This document shows positions 59,195-64,000 of a stretch of 64,000 nt of DNA, piece by piece. Both the position numbers and the translations under genes were made by a program. The notes beneath the pieces are model-generated. The model saw only the letters and a program-made list of their open reading frames with translations. It was not told the DNA's origin and made no database searches. Every line of letters starts with the position of its first letter. The first letter of the stretch is position 1. The DNA comes from Perilla frutescens (Eukaryota; Streptophyta; Magnoliopsida; Lamiales; Lamiaceae), in NCBI GenBank assembly GCA_026008535.1, contig BRKX01000009.1:46497001-46561000 (forward strand), in the 5' to 3' direction.

Positions 59195-61047
59195 TGATAC
59201 GCCGATCCTTTTTGCTAAATTATAAATTATAATTTTAGTAAATGATTTCGAATTAATATTATTTGAATATTAATTATGATGGTTTGTATGTATTATGCCG
59301 TTGTTTTATTGCAGGTTGTTCCACTCGAGCCGATACGTCATAGCACAGTGATGTTATACTGAGTGTATAACACAGTTGAATTTTAATTGTAAAGTGTCGA
59401 GTTATATGATAATGAATGAATGTGTTTATATTTAATTTTGTTTTGCCATACCTTGAACACCCTAACGCTGAGTTGATCGGGGGTCTCGCTGCTTTTTCGA
59501 TAAGTATTGAAAGTGTTTTGAAAATCTAAGTCGTGTTAAATGGAGTTGGAAATGTCCGGGAGTCAAGATCGATGGGGGGTCGATTTGTGCACGCCGCGCG
59601 CCCGCGGGATGGTGCGCGCCCGCGGGGCCGTGCGCGCCCGCAGGGCGGACGAAGCGCGCGCACCGGCGAGGGGCTGCGCGGGCGCGGGGAGCATGAGCCG
59701 AGAGCATGGTCGCGCGGTCGCGGGGGCTGCGCGGTCGCGCGGGTCCGGGGATTTTTCTACCTATAAATACAACACTTATTCATTTCTTCCTCATTTTCTT
59801 TCCATTTGGGCGATTTTTCCTCTCCATATCTCCCAAGAAATCCTTCACGTTTTGGGTGGATCCTTTCATCATCCTCCATCAACTAAGGTAACTTCACACC
59901 TCTTCATCTTGGTGATTTAAACACTCATTTCTTGTTGAATCGAACCTAGGGTTTGTTACCCAAAATTGGGGTTCTTCGATTTTGTTGATCTTCTTGCTTT
60001 GATATCTCAAACATATGGTTTATTTACCTCCTTGAAGCTATATGTGAAGTTATATCGAATTCCTATGGTTCATTGTTGCTAGGGTTTGGATTTTTGCCCT
60101 AATTTTCCCTTGTTTTGTTGATAATTGTTTGGGGGTGTTGTGATGGTTGTATGGGGTTGATTTTCATGTATGTTAGAGCCCTAGGATAAAGGTGTTTGTA
60201 TTTGAAATGTTGGATTTAAAGGATTTAAATTGAGTCATGAGCATGTGGTTTAAATGAGTGCACGTATAGTGTTCGATTAAATGCTTCAAAGAGTTTTAAT
60301 ATGTATTTTGAGTCCAAAATCATATTATGAGCTGGTATATCCAAGGTTATGTGTATGGATATGTATGAAATCTTTAAAGAAAAGTATAGCTTGTGCTTGG
60401 TCTAAGTTATGATTTAATTTTATAACTCGACGTCTAAAATGAAAAGAGAATTGAAAGGTGCTAGGTGACGTGTTGGGGCTCCAGGTGGACAACTTGTGCA
60501 CGGCTAAGGAGTATTTCAAAGGTTGAGAAATTGTGAAAGCGTCTCATAAGGTGGGGTAACTCTAAACTGTAAGCACGTGTAAGGTTATAGTTATTGTTGT
60601 GCTTTGATTGTATAAATATGAAGGGTCTTCGGACCGGTAAATGAAAGAGACCCTTCGGGGCAAAACAGAGATCCTTCGGGGTCGACAAAGAGACCTTTTG
60701 GGGCAGAGATCCTTCGGGATCGAATATAGACCTGTTAATGTCCTCCCTAGGGGGTAGTATGTCTGCGGGCATCCCTACAGGGCCAAAGATGTTCATTAAC
60801 GGGGGCATCATGATGTTTGGACCCTACGGGGTTGAGACTAGTCTCCACAAAGTAAAGAAAAGCCCATATGTTATATTTTCATTTGTGCAATTAGCTATAA
60901 CTGTTTACAGTGTTCCCCACTGAGTATGTTGTTAAATACTCACCCCATTCATTCAATGAATTTCAGGTTGAGGAGTCGAGGCTTGAGTAGGCTTGATATG
61001 ATTTCCATCCTTTTAACTTGTAAAGGATTTCAATAATCAGTGTAACC
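59195..61047 (+). mobile_element. Probable Ty3-gypsy solo LTR in MULE II
   Basis: The left edge TGATACGCC interrupts MULE text (ATAACAGTTG). The body has the gypsy LTR layout seen elsewhere here: TATA box (TATAAATA at 59762-59769) after an extremely GC-rich block (59580-59750), tandem CCTTCGGGG-type units (60610-60720), CCCACTGAGTATG (60918-) and TTTCAGGTTGAGGAGTC (60961-). The right edge is placed at 61047 because AGTTG (61048-61052) repeats the left flank 59190-59194, but the LTR would then end in ACC instead of CA. The right boundary is therefore uncertain. Confidence 0.6.
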
Positions 61048-61692
61048 AGTTGCCTAACTGGAAAATGTGTTCAGAGCATATCATGTTCTTTAGTTTTTTA
61101 TTTCCAAGTTTTCCTTTTCGTTGTTCAATGAAATATGCTAAATCTTTTATGCTTGCATATTTATAAAGTAAGCTTTGCCAGAAAAGAAATGTAGATATCC
61201 TTATATCCTTGTTGCCCCAAATGAGCAAAACATGCCTTTTATTTTGAGTTACCTCTTTTTTGTCTGTTTAAGAATTAATGCACATCTTCGCGTGTTATTG
61301 TAGAAGATAATTTAGAAGTTTTGCATGACTTGTGCACATGACGTCTCTTCAATCCCTCTGTTATTAGCTTGGAATTTTGTACCTAAAATACACACGGACA
61401 TCCTGACATTCTTTTGTTGGTTGATTGAGATTATTTTTATTTCCAAGCACTGATAGATAATATGAAATTAAGCTTGCACAATAATAAGTAATTACTTACT
61501 TCATACGGTTCTTTCATTCTATTGGTAGATTACTATTTCCCTTCTTTGGATCATGAAACAATGTATTTGGCATCATAATGAGTATTAATTCCCTTGCTAA
61601 AAAAATTAAATAATTACACTCATTAGTATTTTTTAAAAGATAGAAAAAGATCCTTGCTCCTTTGTTATTGAGAAGTAACCCTTATTTGGTGT
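61048..61692. other. Unassigned stretch of MULE II
   Basis: No ORF recognised; may be the 5' flank of the captured proline-rich gene. Confidence 0.35.
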
Positions 61693-62106
61693 TTGCGGAA
61701 GTTTTTATATTTTCTTGTTATTTCACTAGAGAGAATTGGGATTAAGTCAATATTTCTGATAATGCTTCTTGACTGCTTGACGATTGCTACAAACGTAACA
61801 TTTTCTACTAAGGTTGATGATCCGACCATAAAGTATGGAAAATGCCCATGTGTTAATCCATGCAGCCAACAGCCACCACCTCCACCACCACTCCTGGTGC
61901 AGTACTACTACAGTCCTCCACCACCACTCCCGGTGCAGTACTACTGCAGTCCTCCACCACCACCACCACCTCCGCCTCCACCGAGGTTCATTTATGTGAA
62001 CGGGACTCCTGCAGAAAACTTATATCCAACTACTGATGACCCATTCAATTTACAGATGATTTACTCCTCTCATCATTCTCCCATCCACATTTGTTTTGCT
62101 TATTAG
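61693..62106 (+). pseudogene. Captured proline-rich (extensin-like) gene fragment
   Basis: 137 codons, or 114 from an internal ATG at 61762. A hydrophobic leader (FLIMLLDCLTIATN) is followed by KYGKCPCVNPCSQQ, then proline runs with YYYSPPPP and YYCSPPPP units, then PRFIYVNGTPAENLYPTTDD. Small plant cell-wall proline-rich proteins share this order: leader, CPC-x-PC motif, SPPPP repeats, PRFIY-x-x-G tail. The family tail seems cut short and ends in unrelated residues. It lies between motif arrays of MULE II, so it is most simply a captured piece of a host gene. It might still be expressed. Confidence 0.7.
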
Positions 62107-62204
62107 CTCTGCACTTGCTACTATTTTCTTGACCCAAATTTAGATTCAGAGGAGCAAATCCAAATCCCTTGCAATGCTTGTAATGAATATTCATTTAAAA
62201 TATA

Positions 62205-62520
62205 TCACAGTAGTGCTAAAGTATATGACAGTGCTAAAATAGTTCACACTAGTGCTAAACTAAGTTACAACAGTGCTAAAATAGTTCACAGTAGTACTAA
62301 AGTACTAATAGTGAAAAATTCAAAATAACAGCTTAATCAGCTTCATCAACCTAAGTGCTAAAATAGTTCACAGTTGTGCTAAAATAGGTTACAACAATGC
62401 TAAAATAGATCACAATAGTGCTAAAGTACATGGCAGTGCTGAAACAGTTCACAGTAGTGCTAAAATAGGTTACAACAGTGCTAAAATAGATCACAGTAGT
62501 GTTAAAGTACATGTTAACAA
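62205..62520 (-). repeat. TTTTAGCAC-type motif array, reverse (MULE II right)
   Basis: About a dozen AGTGCTAAAATAGTTCACAG units, very regular, pointing opposite to those at 58870-59160. Confidence 0.8.
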
Positions 62521-62691
62521 AATATTTGTTATAATACTCATTTGTTATTGCAAATACTGCATTCATCGTGCAAAATACTTTATTACCGAGATATTCTTAT
62601 GATACTCAATCGTTTTTACACGATTATTTTGCAACCAGGAGTTGAGGAGAGATAAGATGAGGCATAACAGAGAGAGATCATATATATGTAC

Positions 62692-62943
62692 TTGCTGCGT
62701 ATCAACTTGATCTGCCTTGTTAAGAACTACACGAATTTTATCATCATGGCCACGGAGAGATCCAATGGCTCGTTTGAATTCATCGCGTATATCAAGTTTG
62801 TGAGGATCGAAGATAAGCAAGATGAGATCGCATTTCATGGCGAACCAAGAAATTACTCCAGTGAAATCATAACTTCTCTGCGTGCGTTACTTCTTGCCTG
62901 ATAGAACTCCAGGGGTGTCCACGAACGTAATTTGCTCCAGCAG
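62692..62943 (-). pseudogene. Captured EHD (EH-domain ATPase) exon, G-domain part
   Basis: EHD proteins are dynamin-like ATPases of endocytic membranes. This 84-codon segment reads LLEQITFVDTPGVLSGKK, a stop, RTQRSYDFTGVISWFAMKCD, LILLIFDPHKLDIRDEFKRA and RVVLNKADQVDTQQ. It contains the G3 motif DTPG and G4 motif NKAD. It ends at a good splice donor (CAA|GTACAT). The acceptor expected before LLEQ has lost its AG (AAAA). A Gln codon has become TAA. The closeness to the family indicates recent capture. Confidence 0.92.
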
Positions 62944-63000
62944 TTTTAATTATATATATATGATCGATCAACAATTAATTAATATAAAGTATAAACTCAC

Positions 63001-63110
63001 TGGATTTGGCAGTTGCGAGCACTTGAATTTCGACAAAAATGCAGTCCCGAATATCGTCAGGCCACTGAACGGCATATCTGCTTGCACATCAATCGTATTG
63101 CCTGGTATAA
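63001..63110 (-). pseudogene. Captured EHD exon upstream of the G3 exon
   Basis: Encodes IPGNTIDVQADMPFSGLTIF and GTAFLSKFKCSQLPNP, the EHD stretch just before DTPG, and ends in a donor CCA|GTGAGT. The intron to the next exon (62944-63000) is retained, so the capture was from genomic DNA. Upstream (63111-63250) no further EHD sequence is visible; the P-loop exon is missing. Confidence 0.88.
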
Positions 63111-63249
63111 GCACCACATAGATATCAAGAAGGAAAGAGATGAAGTAAATAAAAGAGATTGTAAAGGAAAGAAAGATCGGGTGAAGAAATTGAACGTAAA
63201 TAGAATACAATTCATAAATTACAAAAATAACCCCAGTTTACTAATATTA

Positions 63250-63363
63250 CAATAATGCCACCGAAAATTTGAATCTTGGATACATATCTTGGCCGTTCAA
63301 AAAAGGAAGATCAATGAATCTGATTGGTTCTCAGTTCTCACAAGAAGGTGTGGTTCTCACATG

Positions 63364-63366
<3 letters not shown>
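63250..63366 (-). repeat. Right terminal inverted repeat of MULE II
   Basis: Inverse match to 57896-58080: TATCTTGGCCGTTCAAAAAA, GGTTCTCAGTTCTCAC, ending GGTGTGGTTCTCACATGATC. Confidence 0.83.

Positions 63367-63412
<46 letters not shown>
63367..63412. repeat. CT then TA microsatellite at the right end of MULE II
   Basis: About 15 CT units followed by about 8 TA units, directly outside the inverted repeat. Confidence 0.9.
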
Positions 63413-63555
63413 CTTTTGTAATACATAAAAGTCTATTTCACTAGTTCATACCAAGCCTTAATGCATAATATTGATTTCTACGTAACTACTAGGTTATTAT
63501 AATATTAGTGTAAACATCATGATCATAAAATATAAATAGAACAAACAATAAATTA

Positions 63556-63723
63556 TAAATTTTGTGGAGTAGCTTTAGCAGTAGCTTGAATGGCTTCCTC
63601 TCTTATGATGAGTTCTTCACAGACACCACTTTGTTTTCATAGATGCTTCAATTTGCTAGCACAATGTCGAAACTGAAATCTTGAAGGTCTGACAAAATTA
63701 ATAAAATAGAATTTCCGAAGCTC
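63556..63723 (-). other. Possible exon of an unrecognised gene
   Basis: After an acceptor-like TTTTTTTATAG the minus strand reads ELRKFYFINFVRPSRF and, after a stop, VCEELIIREEAIQATAKATP. Pairs with 63796-63953 if the intron between is real. Not identified. Confidence 0.25.
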
Positions 63724-63795
63724 CTATAAAAAAAATCATTTATACGAAAGAAAATAACACCACATAAATGCAAGAAACAAAGGGTGAAATCTTAC

Positions 63796-63953
63796 ATATC
63801 GCAAAAAATGGCTTATGAACTTTCGACAAACACATATTGTGCGTTTCGATATTTACAATTATTTCAGCCAAAATATCAATTAAATTCTTAAAACTTGAAG
63901 GTTGTTTAGTAGCCTCACTTAAACACCATCTGCGATCGTCTGGAGCAACGAAT
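63796..63953 (-). other. Possible exon of an unrecognised gene (right edge)
   Basis: An open stretch of about 52 codons (FVAPDDRRWCLSEATKQPSS, DILAEIIVNIETHNMCLSKV) ends at a donor ATAT|GTAAGA. Composition looks coding. No family recognised, and the gene would continue beyond 64000. Confidence 0.3.
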
Positions 63954-64000
63954 ACGATTTTTTAGAATTGAATCCTCAATGGAAAATTCTTCTTTAGCAA

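Larger units (their letters stand above)
57896..63366. mobile_element. MULE II: Pack-MULE of the MULE I family with captured host gene pieces
   Basis: Inverted repeats at 57896-58080 and 63250-63366 are near-copies of those of MULE I, again bordered by TA repeats. No transposase or ULP gene remains. Instead it contains EHD exons (62692-63110), a proline-rich gene fragment (61693-62106), an unidentified stretch (58200-58860), TTTTAGCAC-motif arrays facing inward from each end and a probable gypsy solo LTR (59195-61047). It would need a MULE I-type transposase to move. Confidence 0.82.

Noticed and set aside
62563..63210. Functional EHD gene
   Set aside because: In-frame stop, lost splice acceptor, missing P-loop and EH domain, and position inside MULE inverted repeats.

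Overview
This is a nuclear window from a flowering plant, almost certainly a eudicot. The evidence is spliced host-gene pieces with GT-AG introns, an organelle-targeted bacterial-type RadA, and plant-specific transposon lineages (Sirevirus-type Ty1-copia, Tekay/Del-type and Athila-type Ty3-gypsy, FAR1-type Mutator-like elements carrying ULP1 protease genes). The style of the repeats would fit an asterid such as a Lamiales species, but nothing in the window proves that. Only about 1 kb at each end looks like host gene space. The rest is a nest of mobile elements in which no element gene appears fully intact.

Layout. 88-740 (minus) is exon 1 of a RadA-like recombination protein that runs off the left edge. 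1170-10835 is a complete Sirevirus-type element (minus) with 919-bp LTRs, PBS, PPT and a perfect GCATA target duplication. It has gag and pol, plus a third ORF behind pol whose core resembles the putative plant transposon protein domain. 10843-12404 is an older copia remnant, 12932-13549 a gypsy integrase remnant, and 14217-16860 a decayed FAR1/FHY3-like (MULE-derived) gene.

17205-56678 is one very large Mutator-like element (MULE I), about 39.5 kb as it stands and about 12.8 kb once later insertions are subtracted. It has a FAR1-type transposase on the minus strand and two diverged ULP1 (C48) cysteine-protease genes on the plus strand. Into it went two Ty3-gypsy solo LTRs (23055-26024, 28125-30792). 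The first of these carries its own non-autonomous MULE with a 9-bp duplication. A Tekay-like element (32728-53775) also inserted, splitting the transposase inside its SWIM zinc finger. The Tekay element in turn contains a complete Athila-like element (36216-46721) and a Sirevirus-like solo LTR (51836-53673).

To the right lie a 1.16-kb inverted-repeat element (56715-57872) and a second member of the MULE I family (57896-63366). The latter is a Pack-MULE: it holds a fragment of an EHD (EH-domain dynamin-like ATPase) gene with its introns, a proline-rich extensin-like gene fragment, and a probable solo LTR. Both MULEs are peppered with a short TTTTAGCAC-type motif. It lies forward near left ends and in plus-strand introns, and reverse near right ends and in minus-strand introns. 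That motif array, the ULP pair and the captured EHD exons are the most interesting content.

Order of events read from the nesting: MULE I, then solo LTRs and the Tekay element, then Athila, the copia solo LTR and the small MULE. Exact target-site duplications allow most layers to be peeled off without ambiguity.
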